Shown here one piece after another: positions 7,316 to 16,864 of a stretch of 64,000 nucleotides of DNA. This DNA comes from Hydrotalea sp. (GTDB taxonomy: Bacteria > Bacteroidota > Bacteroidia > Chitinophagales > Chitinophagaceae). The stretch covers positions 313,604 to 377,603 of the forward strand of contig JAKRSC010000028.1 of the NCBI GenBank assembly GCA_022402565.1. The letters are read 5' to 3'. The notes below the pieces were generated by a model, which was not told the origin of the DNA, searched no databases, and saw only the letters and a program-made list of their open reading frames with translations. A program made the position numbers and the translations under genes. The stretch's first letter is position 1. Each line of letters opens with the position of its first letter.

Positions 7316-9109
7316 TTAAAAGCAATATTTATTTTCAGCAATCAACTTCTGGGCAATACGCTGACGAGCTGCTTTGCTATTGAACGGTTCTACTTTGGTG
7401 AAACGCTTTAATCCAATATGCATCATGCGCAATTCATCTCCATCTGCAAAGCTGTTCAATGCATCTTTACCTGCTTTGTTTATGCGATCGGCAGCATCGT
7501 ACAAATAAGTACGCATGATGTCAATCTGTAAAGCCGCTTCTTGTTCGCCTACTTTTTCAACCAATTTCATAGCTCTGAGTAATGCACTTTCTGCATGGAA
7601 AACCTCAATCGACATATCAGCAATGTTCATCAATACTTCTTGCTCTCTTTCTAATTGCATCATAAGCTTTTGTACAGCAGCACCTGCAACCATTAAGATG
7701 GCTTTTTTGAATTGCTGAATAGCTTTTTTCTCTTTTGCAAATGGAGCATCATCGCTGTCGCCAAAATCAGGAATACTCATTAATTCTTTCTGCACATTCA
7801 TAGCAGGGGTCATTAAATCGAGCTTGCCTTTCATAGCGCGCTTCAATACCATGTCAACAGTTAATAAACGGTTGATTTCATTCGTTCCTTCATAGATGCG
7901 GTTAATACGACTATCACGATAAGCTTTTGAAATCATATACTCATCGCTAAATCCATTACCACCATGTATTTGCACACCTTCATCTACAACATAATCCAAC
8001 ACTTCACTTCCGTATACTTTTAAAATAGCACATTCAATAGCATATTCTTCTGCTGCGCCTAGTAAAGCTTCGTTGAATGGTTTTCCGGCTGCCATCAATT
8101 CGTGCTCTTTGTCATCAATCCATTTTGCTGAACGATACAAAGCACTTTCACAAACCCATAGGCGAATAGCCATTTCAGCTAGTTTATGACGAATGGCGCC
8201 GAACTTAGAAATGGGAAGCTTGAATTGCTCACGTGTATTCGCATATTGAATACTCACATCTGCTGCTCGCTTAGATCCACCTAATGCTGCTGCGCAAAGT
8301 TTTAAACGACCAATATTTAAGATGTTAAAGGCTATGATGTGACCCTTTCCAACTTCTCCTAAAACATTTTCAACTGGTACTTTACAATCTTGGAAATAGA
8401 GTTGCACTGTTGAAGATCCTTTGATACCCATTTTATGCTCTTCAGCACCTTGGGTAAATCCTTCCATACCACGTTCTACAATAAACCCTGTAAACTTCTC
8501 ACCGTCAATTTTAGCGAATACAGTATACACATCTGCAAAACCACCATTGGTGATCCAGCATTTTTGTCCGTTAAGAATATAGTGCTTTCCATCATCGCTC
8601 AATTTTGCAGTGGTTTTCGCACTCAATGCATCACTTCCGCTGTTAGGTTCAGTTAAACCATACGCACCCTTCCACTCACCACTGGCCAACTTGGGAATAT
8701 ATTTTGCTTTTTGCGCTTCGTTTCCAAAATACAATATTGGCAGCGTTCCAATTCCTGTATGTGCTGCAATAGCTACTGAAAATGAGTGACCGCCACCCAG
8801 TCCTTCATTCACAATAGTCGATGTAATGAAATCTTTACCCAAACCACCAAATTCTTCTGGCATACTGGTGCTCAGCAATCCCTGCTCACCCGCTTTTTCC
8901 ATTAAAGAAGGCATTAAGCCTGGTTCAAGTTTGTCAATTCTATCTACTATAGGAAGTACTTCTGAATCGAGGAACTGCTGGCACATTTCCATGACCATGC
9001 GTTGTTCTTCATTAAAGTCTTCTGGAGTGAAAGTTTCAAATGGATTACTTTCTTTAATGATCCATTCGCCGCCTTTTAAAGCTGTTTGTGATTGTGTGGC
9101 AGTACTCAT
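7316..9109 (-). CDS. Acyl-CoA dehydrogenase, long form with C-terminal extension
   Basis: 597-aa FAD enzyme that introduces the 2,3 double bond in fatty acyl-CoA, first step of beta-oxidation. Core residues ~30-420: FAD/substrate motifs YGLTEPNSGSDA near 150 and CWITNGG near 184; the catalytic base is Glu407 in IYEGTNEINRL. The extra ~170 residues after the core form a helical extension as in VLCAD/ACAD9-type enzymes, suggesting long-chain substrates (inference). It lies 25 nt downstream of a MarR regulator on the same strand. A second, shorter paralogue is at 34383. Confidence 0.93.
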   Translation of the reverse strand: MSTATQSQTALKGGEWIIKESNPFETFTPEDFNEEQRMVMEMCQQFLDSEVLPIVDRIDKLEPGLMPSLMEKAGEQGLLSTSMPEEFGGLGKDFITSTIVNEGLGGGHSFSVAIAAHTGIGTLPILYFGNEAQKAKYIPKLASGEWKGAYGLTEPNSGSDALSAKTTAKLSDDGKHYILNGQKCWITNGGFADVYTVFAKIDGEKFTGFIVERGMEGFTQGAEEHKMGIKGSSTVQLYFQDCKVPVENVLGEVGKGHIIAFNILNIGRLKLCAAALGGSKRAADVSIQYANTREQFKLPISKFGAIRHKLAEMAIRLWVCESALYRSAKWIDDKEHELMAAGKPFNEALLGAAEEYAIECAILKVYGSEVLDYVVDEGVQIHGGNGFSDEYMISKAYRDSRINRIYEGTNEINRLLTVDMVLKRAMKGKLDLMTPAMNVQKELMSIPDFGDSDDAPFAKEKKAIQQFKKAILMVAGAAVQKLMMQLEREQEVLMNIADMSIEVFHAESALLRAMKLVEKVGEQEAALQIDIMRTYLYDAADRINKAGKDALNSFADGDELRMMHIGLKRFTKVEPFNSKAARQRIAQKLIAENKYCF

Positions 9110-9134
9110 GGTATTTGTTTTTTTGTAAGGAAAT

Positions 9135-9575
9135 TTATTTCAGGTTATCGTACACGCGTTGTAAGACTGTTTTCACCACTTCAATTTCTCCTCTCTCTAT
9201 GCCAACTAATGCCTCGCTCATAGTTTGATTCGCTAAGTCAATGGTGATTTGCTGTAAAGGCTTTGCTACCTCTGTTAAACAAACCAAATTGATTCTTCTG
9301 TCGGTTTTAGAGGGCATGCGCTTTACTAAATGTTGCTTCTCTAGGTTATCTACTAATCTGGTAATGCTGGGTTTGTCTCTAAAAGTGCGGTTGCATAATT
9401 CTTGTTGGCTCAAACAATCTTCCTTCCATAAGTGGTACAACACGCTCCATTGTTCAATGGTAATTTCTAGTCCTGCCTGACGGAAATTCTTTTGCAACCT
9501 TCTGGCAACAGCAATACTGGCCATCCCATTGATGACACTGTACAGCTCGCCTCGTTTAAATTGGTTGTTTGGCAT
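9135..9575 (-). CDS. MarR family transcriptional regulator
   Basis: 146-aa winged-helix regulator. The HTH core is LSQQELCNRTFRDKPSITRLVDNL and the wing KRMPSKTDRRINLVCLT. I chose the ATG at 9575 (MPNNQFKRGELY): the alternative TTG at 9629 adds a leader reading through the promoter and inverted repeat. It precedes the long acyl-CoA dehydrogenase by 25 nt, so it most likely controls that enzyme and itself, perhaps in response to an acyl-CoA or aromatic ligand; the ligand is not evident. Confidence 0.9.
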   Translation of the reverse strand: MPNNQFKRGELYSVINGMASIAVARRLQKNFRQAGLEITIEQWSVLYHLWKEDCLSQQELCNRTFRDKPSITRLVDNLEKQHLVKRMPSKTDRRINLVCLTEVAKPLQQITIDLANQTMSEALVGIERGEIEVVKTVLQRVYDNLK

Positions 9576-9580
9576 ATAGT

Positions 9581-9594
9581 TAGTTATGCAACTA
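9581..9594 (-). promoter_or_regulatory. Short inverted repeat at the MarR gene start point, possible operator
   Basis: TAGTT, ATGC, AACTA forms a 5-bp-arm inverted repeat directly at the predicted transcription start and 6 nt before the MarR ATG. MarR proteins bind palindromes in this position, but the arms are short. Confidence 0.35.
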
Positions 9595-9598
9595 TTTT

Positions 9599-9629
9599 CA
9601 AAGTAAATTCGTTTCTTTGATACTGCCAA
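9599..9629 (-). promoter_or_regulatory. Promoter of the MarR / acyl-CoA dehydrogenase operon
   Basis: On the minus strand TTG (9629-9627), 20 nt, TTACTTTG (9606-9599), one base off TAnnTTTG. Spacing fits the Bacteroidota primary sigma factor. Confidence 0.5.
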
Positions 9630-9667
9630 GAAAAAAAACTTAAAAAAAGGTGAATGCCTAGTAATTG

Positions 9668-10474
9668 ATGCAAGCTGGATATCTCATATATAAATCCTCT
9701 CAAATTCACTACCTGAGAATGGGCAACGGCCCTAGTACCTTGTTTTGTTTACACGGATTTGGAGAATCTGCGCAGCATTTCTACTTATTTGAAGCCATTT
9801 TGGGACAAAAATTCACATTAATTGCCGTGGATCTCCCTTTTCATGGTGCAACGCAATGGACAGGCAATCTACTTTTTACACCCAAAGATCTATTGTCCCT
9901 CTTTCAACAACTCGATCCTCACCCGGGTCAACCTTGGCATTTTATGGGCTATAGTATGGGTGGAAGGCTGTTGTTACACATGACGCAGCTATTTCCCGAT
10001 AAAGTAGCAGGTATGTATTTGTTGGCACCCGATGGTTTAAGGTTGAATCCTTGGTATTGGCTGGCTACACAAACTAAAGTTGGAAATAAATTATTTCGAC
10101 ACACAATGTATCAACCTCAATGGGCACTTGGACTGGTGAAATGGGCGGTTCGATGGAACTTGTTGAATAGAAGCATTCAGAAATTCATTGATTATTATTT
10201 GGGTGATGCTACCATTCGCGAAGAACTCTATATAAGGTGGACAACCCTCAGAACTTTTAGACCCCAGCTTAATAGGCTTGCAAAAAAATTGCAGCAACAT
10301 CAAATTCCAGTACGATTGGTATTTGGAGGATACGATAGAATTATTCTACCTAAGCGAGGTTGGGCGTTTCAACAAAAAGCACCTGAACAAGTACAAGTAT
10401 ATGTGTTGGAAGAAGGCCATCAATTATTAAAAGAAAGACATCTATCTGCATTAGCCGAAATCATTCTCGGATAA
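9668..10474 (+). CDS. Alpha/beta hydrolase
   Basis: 268-aa serine hydrolase. Seen: oxyanion-hole motif LHGFGES at ~28, nucleophile elbow GYSMGG with Ser96, acid candidate Asp223 in FGGYDR and His251 in EEGHQLL. No signal peptide, so cytoplasmic. Substrate unknown; the family contains esterases, lipases and haloalkane-type hydrolases. ATG at 9668 is used rather than the TTG one codon earlier. A GT2 glycosyltransferase follows after 17 nt, which suggests an operon. Confidence 0.88.
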   Translation: MQAGYLIYKSSQIHYLRMGNGPSTLFCLHGFGESAQHFYLFEAILGQKFTLIAVDLPFHGATQWTGNLLFTPKDLLSLFQQLDPHPGQPWHFMGYSMGGRLLLHMTQLFPDKVAGMYLLAPDGLRLNPWYWLATQTKVGNKLFRHTMYQPQWALGLVKWAVRWNLLNRSIQKFIDYYLGDATIREELYIRWTTLRTFRPQLNRLAKKLQQHQIPVRLVFGGYDRIILPKRGWAFQQKAPEQVQVYVLEEGHQLLKERHLSALAEIILG

Positions 10475-10491
10475 ATTGCTTTCTTTGCTGC

Positions 10492-11646
10492 ATGTGGATA
10501 CCAGTATTCATTTATTGTACGTTTGTCTTAGCTGTATTGTACACTGGTATCATGTTGGCCTATAGATACTGGTTCATGCGTTTGCCAGTGTATGTTCCTA
10601 AGGAAGATGTACTTGGTTCATCTACGTTTTTTACAGTCATTATTCCTGCAAGAAATGAAGAGCAACATATAGCTGATTGTATTCAATCGATTTTAGTTGG
10701 GAATTATTCAAGTAGCCAGTATGAAATTTGGGTGGTAGATGATCATTCAACAGATCAAACACCTTTTATTGTTGAGCAAATTGCTCGAGCGCATAGCCAT
10801 GTCCACTTATTGAAATTAGCAGACCATGTTGCTGATCCTGCTATGGTAGCGTATAAGAAAAAAGCCATTGAATTAGCAGTTGCAAAAAGTAAAGGCAATT
10901 GGATTGTGACTACAGATGCTGATTGTCGCCTACCCAACCAATGGCTTAGCTTACTACATAACTATATTAGCAATCATGATGTGGTCATGGTTGCAGCACC
11001 AGTTATTTTTCAGGAAGATGAAGAAGTCCATAGCATTTTTCAGACCATTGATTTCATGACTTTACAAGGTATTACTGCAGCGGCTGTTAGTGCTGGAATA
11101 CATGCTATGTGCAACGGTGCTAATTTGGCGTATGAGAAAAAAGCATTCATGGAGGTAAATGGTTTTGCAGGAATTGACCATAAAGCCAGTGGAGATGACA
11201 TGCTTTTAATGTCTAAGCTGAAAGAAAAATTTCAGGGTAGAATTGGCTTTCTTTTTCATCCTCATGCTATTGTAACTACGTATCCAATGCCAGGTTGGAA
11301 AGCCTTTATTAATCAGCGTGTGCGATGGGCCAGCAAATCGTCGCAGTATAAAGACTTCAGTATTCTTATTGTATTAATTGTAGTGTATTTATGGAATTTG
11401 TCACTTTTCATTTTACCAATTTTAGGTTTCTGGTATCCAGGAATTTGGTTGCTTACCATGCTCTTAATTGGCTACAAAACTCTAATTGAGTTTAGCTTTG
11501 TTATACCTGTATCCAGGTTTTTTCAAAAAACAGAATTACTAAACTGGTTTGTATTGCTACAGCCTGTACACATTACCTATATGGTAATTGCTGGATGGCT
11601 GGGTAATATGAGTCGCTATACTTGGAAAGGAAGAAAAGTCAAGTGA
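10492..11646 (+). CDS. Membrane glycosyltransferase, family 2
   Basis: 384 aa. An N-terminal membrane helix (~4-26) precedes the GT-A domain: FFTVIIPARNEE at ~46, VVDDHSTDQT at ~81, the metal-binding TTDADC (Asp142, Asp144), GDDMLLMSKL, and QRVRWASKS, the family's (Q/R)xxRW signature. Three C-terminal hydrophobic segments lie at about 285-310, 312-335 and 350-372. This layout is that of processive or lipid-linked-sugar GT2 enzymes of the inner membrane; donor and acceptor are unknown. Probable operon with the upstream hydrolase. Confidence 0.9.
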   Translation: MWIPVFIYCTFVLAVLYTGIMLAYRYWFMRLPVYVPKEDVLGSSTFFTVIIPARNEEQHIADCIQSILVGNYSSSQYEIWVVDDHSTDQTPFIVEQIARAHSHVHLLKLADHVADPAMVAYKKKAIELAVAKSKGNWIVTTDADCRLPNQWLSLLHNYISNHDVVMVAAPVIFQEDEEVHSIFQTIDFMTLQGITAAAVSAGIHAMCNGANLAYEKKAFMEVNGFAGIDHKASGDDMLLMSKLKEKFQGRIGFLFHPHAIVTTYPMPGWKAFINQRVRWASKSSQYKDFSILIVLIVVYLWNLSLFILPILGFWYPGIWLLTMLLIGYKTLIEFSFVIPVSRFFQKTELLNWFVLLQPVHITYMVIAGWLGNMSRYTWKGRKVK

Positions 11647-11705
11647 TGCTAAAGCGCTCCCAACAACCATTAAGAATTGTTAACTTTATCGTCTAACTTC
11701 AGCCT

Positions 11706-12920
11706 ATGCCTTCTTCAAAACCTATTATTTCTACCAGCTTTAATTACGAAACTTTAGAAGAGACGCTTGATATAAAAGTAGCGGGATCTAAACTGCACAT
11801 AGGTATTCCCAAAGAAATTGCTTTTCAAGAAAGCCGTGTTGCACTAATTCCTGATGCAGTTGGCGCCTTGGTAGCCAATGGACACGAAGTTGTGGTAGAG
11901 CATAAGGCTGGTGAAGGGAGTCATTACTCTGATAAGGATTATGCTGAAGCAGGCGCTAAAATTGTCTTTGATAGAAGTGAAGTTTTTAAAGCACCCATTT
12001 TAGTAAAGAGTGCACCGGTTGTTGAGGAAGATGTAGATCTTCTTCAGTTGAATCAAATCATCATTTCTCCTATTCACTTAGCAACTATGAAAAAGGAGTT
12101 GATTCAAAAAATGATGGAGAAAAGAATCACTGCCTTGAGTTTTGAAAACTTAAAAGACGATAGCGGAACTTATCCAATTGTCAGAAGTATGAGTGAAATT
12201 GCTGGTAGCGCTGTTATGCTCATAGCTGGACAATACCTCAGTAGTTTTAATCATGGTAAAGGCGTACTGTTGGGGGGTATCAGCGGTATTCCTCCTACAA
12301 AAGTTGTGGTTATTGGAGCGGGCATAGTTGGAGAGTTTGCTACAAGAAATGCATTAGCATTGGGCGCTTCGGTAAAAGTGTTTGATAACAATATTTACAG
12401 ACTGAAGCAATTGCAGAATAATTTAGGACAGCGTGTTTGGACCAGTGTATTAGAGCCTCGTATTTTATCGAAGCAGCTTAAGACCTGTGAAGTTGCAGTA
12501 GGTGCATTAAGTAATGAGTATGGAAGAGCACCTGTTGTTATTACAGAAGAGATGGTGGCCAATATGCGCGCAGGAAGTATTATCATAGATGTGGCTATAG
12601 ATAGAGGTGGATGTTTCGAAACAAGTGAAGTCACAAGCTTTGAACAACCTACGTATATAAAACACGATGTCATTCACTATTGTGTGCCTAATATTCCAAG
12701 CGGATTTGCGCGAACAGCTAGTCAGGCTATTAGTAATGTATTAATGCCTCTTTTGCTAGAAATTAGTGATGAGGGAGGACTGGAAGAAATGATTTGGCAT
12801 AAATTTAATATTAGAGAAGGCATTTATTTATTCAAAGGTTCTTTAACAGATTTTTATCTAAGTCAAAAGTTCGATTTGAAGTTTACCGACTTAAATTTAA
12901 TTATTGCAAGTCGCAGTTAA
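11706..12920 (+). CDS. ald: Alanine dehydrogenase (AlaDh/PNT family)
   Basis: 404-aa NAD-dependent enzyme of the alanine dehydrogenase / transhydrogenase family, likely interconverting L-alanine with pyruvate and ammonia. Seen: N-terminal IGIPKEIAFQESRVALIPD at ~32, the catalytic-site block ISPIHLATM at ~118, the Rossmann motif VVVIGAGIVGEFA at ~200, and VDVAIDRGGCFETSE near 295, where typical Ald has DQGG. The ~30-residue N-terminal extension and the C-terminal tail (after ~370) are longer than in Bacillus Ald and fit the Bacteroidota form. The TlpA-like gene starts 16 nt after its stop. Confidence 0.88.
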   Translation: MPSSKPIISTSFNYETLEETLDIKVAGSKLHIGIPKEIAFQESRVALIPDAVGALVANGHEVVVEHKAGEGSHYSDKDYAEAGAKIVFDRSEVFKAPILVKSAPVVEEDVDLLQLNQIIISPIHLATMKKELIQKMMEKRITALSFENLKDDSGTYPIVRSMSEIAGSAVMLIAGQYLSSFNHGKGVLLGGISGIPPTKVVVIGAGIVGEFATRNALALGASVKVFDNNIYRLKQLQNNLGQRVWTSVLEPRILSKQLKTCEVAVGALSNEYGRAPVVITEEMVANMRAGSIIIDVAIDRGGCFETSEVTSFEQPTYIKHDVIHYCVPNIPSGFARTASQAISNVLMPLLLEISDEGGLEEMIWHKFNIREGIYLFKGSLTDFYLSQKFDLKFTDLNLIIASRS

Positions 12921-12936
12921 TTTAAAAACAATCAAC

Positions 12937-14868
12937 ATGAAGTTACAAGTTTGGATGAGCTGTATGGTTATATCTGCCACAAGCTCGTTAATGGCACAAC
13001 AATTTCAATTCACCACCAAACAACCACAAGCCGGGAAAAAAGTAAGTTTTACTTATTCTCCTATTGGTGGGCCGCTTGAAAAGGAGGCCAACATTGATTT
13101 TACTGCATACAGTTTCAACCGTTCAAAGAATAAGTTTTTAGCGCACGATGTAGAGGTTACTAAAAAGGGCAATCAATATACTGGTTCGTTTAAAAGCGAT
13201 ACTGGTGCCCGCATTGTGATGGTTGTACCTGAGGTGGGCGAAAAAAAGGATAATAATCAGAAAAAAGGTTTTTACAGTCCTGTTTATGACAACAAAGGGA
13301 AACTTCGAACCGAAGTAGGTTACAATGAGGCAACTATTTGGGAAGGCTTTGGAGAGGCTATGGCAGGGGTTCCATCAGATATTAATAAGTCTTTCGAACT
13401 ACTTCAGCAGGCATGGAGTACTGCAAGTGCATCTGAAAAGAATGCTATGTTAGGTGGTTATATAATGACATTGAACAGAGTAAAGAAAAAAGAAGCGAAG
13501 CCTGAAATTATTTCCATTCTTGATCAAGTAAGTTCGTCTCCTTCAGCTACAGAAACAGTCATGAACATTTCCGTTGAGTGGTACAAAAGAATGGGCGAAA
13601 TGGAAAAATCGGCTTCGCTCGAGAAAAAAATGAAAGAAGCCTATCCAAATGGAACATGGAAGAGTACAGAGAAGTTTCGTTCTTTTATGTCCCAAAGCGA
13701 TTTTGATAAGAAGTTGGAGATTTATCAGTCGCTTTTACAAGACCCAGCAATATTTACAAAAGAGCAAGGCTTAAAAGAGTATATGATTTCCAACTTAGCT
13801 CAGATGGCTGCCAATAGTAAAAAGGAAAACAAGTGGGAAATTTTTCAAAACCTTGCCAATCAATTAAAACCAAGCGAGCGATATGGTTTGTATAATAACA
13901 TTGCCTGGGATTTATCGTATAAAAAAGATACCCTCATTGATCGTGCTTTTGTTTTATCAAAAGAAGCAACAGAATGGGCAGAAAAACAAATGAATCAGCC
14001 TTCTGAACCCAAGCCAGAAGAAATGACAACTCGTACATGGGTGAATGTGAGAAAACAAACTTTTGCTATGTATGCAGATACCTATGCTTGGGTATTGTAT
14101 AAGCAAGGTAAATATGAAGAAGGACTCAAGTATGCGAAAGCAGGTTCCGAATTAAAAGAATGGAAAGATGCTGAATATAATGATCGTTACGTTCAATTAG
14201 CATCTAAAGTTTTATCGAAGGAAACTTTGATTGCTGAATTAGAGCGAATAGCTAAACTAGGTGGATTAGGCAAAGAAGGTAAGCAGCAATTAGTAAAACT
14301 GCTTACAGGTACATTAGGGTCAGAACAAATGGCAGAGCAGCGATTAAAGGAACTAACAGCGAGTGGTAAAGAAAAAATGCGGATTGAGTTAGCTAAAAAA
14401 ATGATACAAGAACCTGCACCACAGTTTTCACTGAAGGATTTAACTGGTAAAACTGTATCATTGGCTTCTTTAGAAGGGAAAGTAGTGATTGTAGATTTTT
14501 GGGCAACCTGGTGTGGGCCTTGTATTCAATCGTTTCCTGGTATGCAGCAGGCTCAAAATGAACTAAGCAACCAATCAGATGTGGTTTTTCTTTTTGTAAA
14601 TACTTGGGAAAGTCAGCCAACTCAGGAAGCAAGAGATAAAGAAGTACGCGAATTACTAAAAAAGAGTAATTACAGCTTTCAGGTATTATACGATGAAAAA
14701 GGCTCCAGTGATGAATATGAAGTGGTAAGTAAGTTTAAAGTGGAAGGAATTCCAACTAAGTTCATCATTGATAAAAAAGGGCAGATAAGGTTTAAAAGTG
14801 TTGGATATGGTGGTAATCAGGATGCGTTGGTAGAAGAATTAAAGGCAATGGTTGAATTAGCGAAATAA
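12937..14868 (+). CDS. Exported TlpA-like thioredoxin-fold protein with long helical N-terminal part
   Basis: 643 aa. Signal peptide MKLQVWMSCMVISATSSLMA (cleaved near AQQ). Residues ~25-480 are charged and mostly helical, with TPR-like stretches (YADTYAWVLYKQGKYEEGLKYAKAG), no named family recognised. The C-terminal ~165 residues are a TlpA/AhpC-type thioredoxin domain: PAPQFSLKDLTGKTVSLASL, active site WCGPC near residue 525, and cis-proline VEGIPTKFIID. It should reduce disulfides or act as a redox chaperone in the periplasm. The ATG at 12937 is used because the earlier in-frame TTG lies inside ald and lacks a signal sequence. Confidence 0.87.
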   Translation: MKLQVWMSCMVISATSSLMAQQFQFTTKQPQAGKKVSFTYSPIGGPLEKEANIDFTAYSFNRSKNKFLAHDVEVTKKGNQYTGSFKSDTGARIVMVVPEVGEKKDNNQKKGFYSPVYDNKGKLRTEVGYNEATIWEGFGEAMAGVPSDINKSFELLQQAWSTASASEKNAMLGGYIMTLNRVKKKEAKPEIISILDQVSSSPSATETVMNISVEWYKRMGEMEKSASLEKKMKEAYPNGTWKSTEKFRSFMSQSDFDKKLEIYQSLLQDPAIFTKEQGLKEYMISNLAQMAANSKKENKWEIFQNLANQLKPSERYGLYNNIAWDLSYKKDTLIDRAFVLSKEATEWAEKQMNQPSEPKPEEMTTRTWVNVRKQTFAMYADTYAWVLYKQGKYEEGLKYAKAGSELKEWKDAEYNDRYVQLASKVLSKETLIAELERIAKLGGLGKEGKQQLVKLLTGTLGSEQMAEQRLKELTASGKEKMRIELAKKMIQEPAPQFSLKDLTGKTVSLASLEGKVVIVDFWATWCGPCIQSFPGMQQAQNELSNQSDVVFLFVNTWESQPTQEARDKEVRELLKKSNYSFQVLYDEKGSSDEYEVVSKFKVEGIPTKFIIDKKGQIRFKSVGYGGNQDALVEELKAMVELAK

Positions 14869-14887
14869 GACATTTCTATTTTTTAGG

Positions 14888-14927
14888 ACAGCCTGCATGA
14901 TTTTTTTTCAGCAGGCTGTTTTGTTTT
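14888..14927 (+). terminator. Terminator between the TlpA-like gene and recQ
   Basis: ACAGCCTGC and GCAGGCTGT pair perfectly (9 bp, 14-nt loop), followed by TTTTGTTTTT. Confidence 0.85.
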
Positions 14928-14940
14928 TAACTTGCCGTTT

Positions 14941-16863
14941 ATGGAGCAACCGTTATTGATATTAGAAAAGTATTGGGGATATACAGCATTCAGAGGTAAA
15001 CAAGCAGAAATCATTGAGCAAGTTTTATCTGGACACGATACGCTTGCCATTTTGCCAACTGGAGGAGGTAAATCAATTTGTTTTCAGGTGCCTGGTTTGG
15101 CATTAGGAGGATTGTGTTTGGTAGTATCACCGCTGATTGCGCTCATGAAAGATCAAGTTGATCAATTAAAAATGAGAGATATTGCTGCGGCTTATTTACA
15201 TGGCGGATTAGCGCAATTTGAAGTAAATGAACTAATGGCGCAAGCCGAGCAGGGAGAATTATCATTTTTGTATGTTTCACCAGAACGAATACAATCGACT
15301 AATTTTCGCAATTGGATTGAAGATGCTCCTATTACATTGATAGCTATTGATGAAGCGCATTGTATTTCCCAGTGGGGATATGATTTTCGTCCTTCTTATA
15401 CCAAGCTTTCAAACTTACGTTCTCTTGTACGAAAGCATGTTCCCATCATTGCATTAACTGCATCTGCTACAGATAAGGTACAAGAAGATATCATTCAGCA
15501 ATTACAATTACAATCGCCTAAGATATTTCGACAAACATTTTTGCGACCCAATTTATCATTCAGCGCATTTGCACCTGAAAGTAAAATTGCGAGAACTGTT
15601 GAGATCTTGAAGAAAGTAACTGGCTCAGCATTGGTGTATTGCAACAGCAGAAAAAAAACGGTTGATATTTCAAAGCTTATTCAACAGCATGGAATTGCAG
15701 TAAGTTATTTTCATGCAGGATTATCATTGCAAGAAAAAGAACAACGTCAAAATGCATGGATCAAAAATGAACTTCGCGTAATGGTTTGTACCAATGCATT
15801 TGGGATGGGCATTGATAAGTCTGATGTAAGGCTAGTGATTCATTACGATGTACCTGATTGTTTAGAAAACTATTATCAGGAAGCCGGAAGAGCGGGTAGG
15901 GATGGACAGAAAGCTTATGCAGTTTTGTTGTATGGTGATCAAGATACAGAGCAGCTCGAACAATCGGTGGAGCAAAAATTTCCGCCAATATCCATACTTA
16001 AACAATTATATCAGAAAATGGCCGACTATTTGCAAGTGCCATCAGGAAGTGGAGAGGGATTGTATTATGACTTTGATTGGGAACAATTTGTACAAAGGTT
16101 TGAGTTTGAACCCAAGCTTGCAAAGAATGGGTTGAAGCATATTGAGCAAGAAGGGTTTATCATAGTTGAAGAATCTGTGTTCATTCCATCTAAAGTACAG
16201 GTACTTGCCAGTCGCGATGAATACGAAACTTTTACCAATGCACAGCCAAAGCTACTTGACTTAATTATGGTTTTGTTGCGCAGTTATCAGGGTATTGTAG
16301 ACCAACCTGTTTCTATTAGTGAAAGAAAACTAGCTCATTGGTTATCTATTGAAGAAGGCAATGTAAGGATGCAGTTATTGCTTCTACATTCAGCGGGAAT
16401 AATTTCATACATATATAAGAAGGAAACGCCGCAACTTTATTTTGTTACGAATAGGGCACCAGCTGCACATTTGAATATCAATAACGAGCGTTATTTGAAC
16501 CGTAAGGAATTATATAACCAGCGTATCAAAAAAATGATAGGCTATACTAATTTAGAATCTGGATGTAGGAACTATTATATAGCTTCTTATTTTGATGATC
16601 CAGATGCCCAAGCTTGTGGCATATGCGACTTATGTCTTCAGCAGAAAAAGAAGCCATTAACAGTTGAAGAAATAGATGCAGTATATGAAGTGTTAGAAAA
16701 ATCTATTGATCCATTATCTGCCGCTTCTATTGCTAAAATGACTGTTACCATTTCTGAAACAAAAGTTTTAGAAGCTCTTCGCAGATTACAAGATGAGCAA
16801 GTGGTTAATCAGGTAGAAAAAGGATTTGTAGTATATAAAAAAACCGCCCGAAGGCGGTCATAG
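14941..16863 (+). CDS. recQ: ATP-dependent DNA helicase RecQ
   Basis: 640-aa 3'-5' helicase for recombination and fork repair. Seen in order: aromatic-rich start KYWGYTAFRGKQ, Walker A LPTGGGKS at ~44, DEAH at ~138, motif III LTASATD, motif V CTNAFGMGIDKSDVR, motif VI QEAGRAGRDG, then the zinc site CRNYY...ACGICDLC (Cys-x16-Cys-x2-Cys-x2-Cys) after ~540 and a short winged-helix end. No HRDC domain is visible. ATG at 14941 is used over the TTG at 14932. Its last codons carry the hairpin that terminates the convergent gpx transcript. Confidence 0.95.
   Translation: MEQPLLILEKYWGYTAFRGKQAEIIEQVLSGHDTLAILPTGGGKSICFQVPGLALGGLCLVVSPLIALMKDQVDQLKMRDIAAAYLHGGLAQFEVNELMAQAEQGELSFLYVSPERIQSTNFRNWIEDAPITLIAIDEAHCISQWGYDFRPSYTKLSNLRSLVRKHVPIIALTASATDKVQEDIIQQLQLQSPKIFRQTFLRPNLSFSAFAPESKIARTVEILKKVTGSALVYCNSRKKTVDISKLIQQHGIAVSYFHAGLSLQEKEQRQNAWIKNELRVMVCTNAFGMGIDKSDVRLVIHYDVPDCLENYYQEAGRAGRDGQKAYAVLLYGDQDTEQLEQSVEQKFPPISILKQLYQKMADYLQVPSGSGEGLYYDFDWEQFVQRFEFEPKLAKNGLKHIEQEGFIIVEESVFIPSKVQVLASRDEYETFTNAQPKLLDLIMVLLRSYQGIVDQPVSISERKLAHWLSIEEGNVRMQLLLLHSAGIISYIYKKETPQLYFVTNRAPAAHLNINNERYLNRKELYNQRIKKMIGYTNLESGCRNYYIASYFDDPDAQACGICDLCLQQKKKPLTVEEIDAVYEVLEKSIDPLSAASIAKMTVTISETKVLEALRRLQDEQVVNQVEKGFVVYKKTARRRS
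16836..16858 (-). terminator. Terminator of the gpx gene, located inside the recQ coding end
   Basis: On the minus strand ACCGCC, TTCG, GGCGGT, then a seven-T run. The stem encodes the arginine-rich last residues of RecQ on the other strand. Confidence 0.85.
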
Positions 16864-16864
16864 T

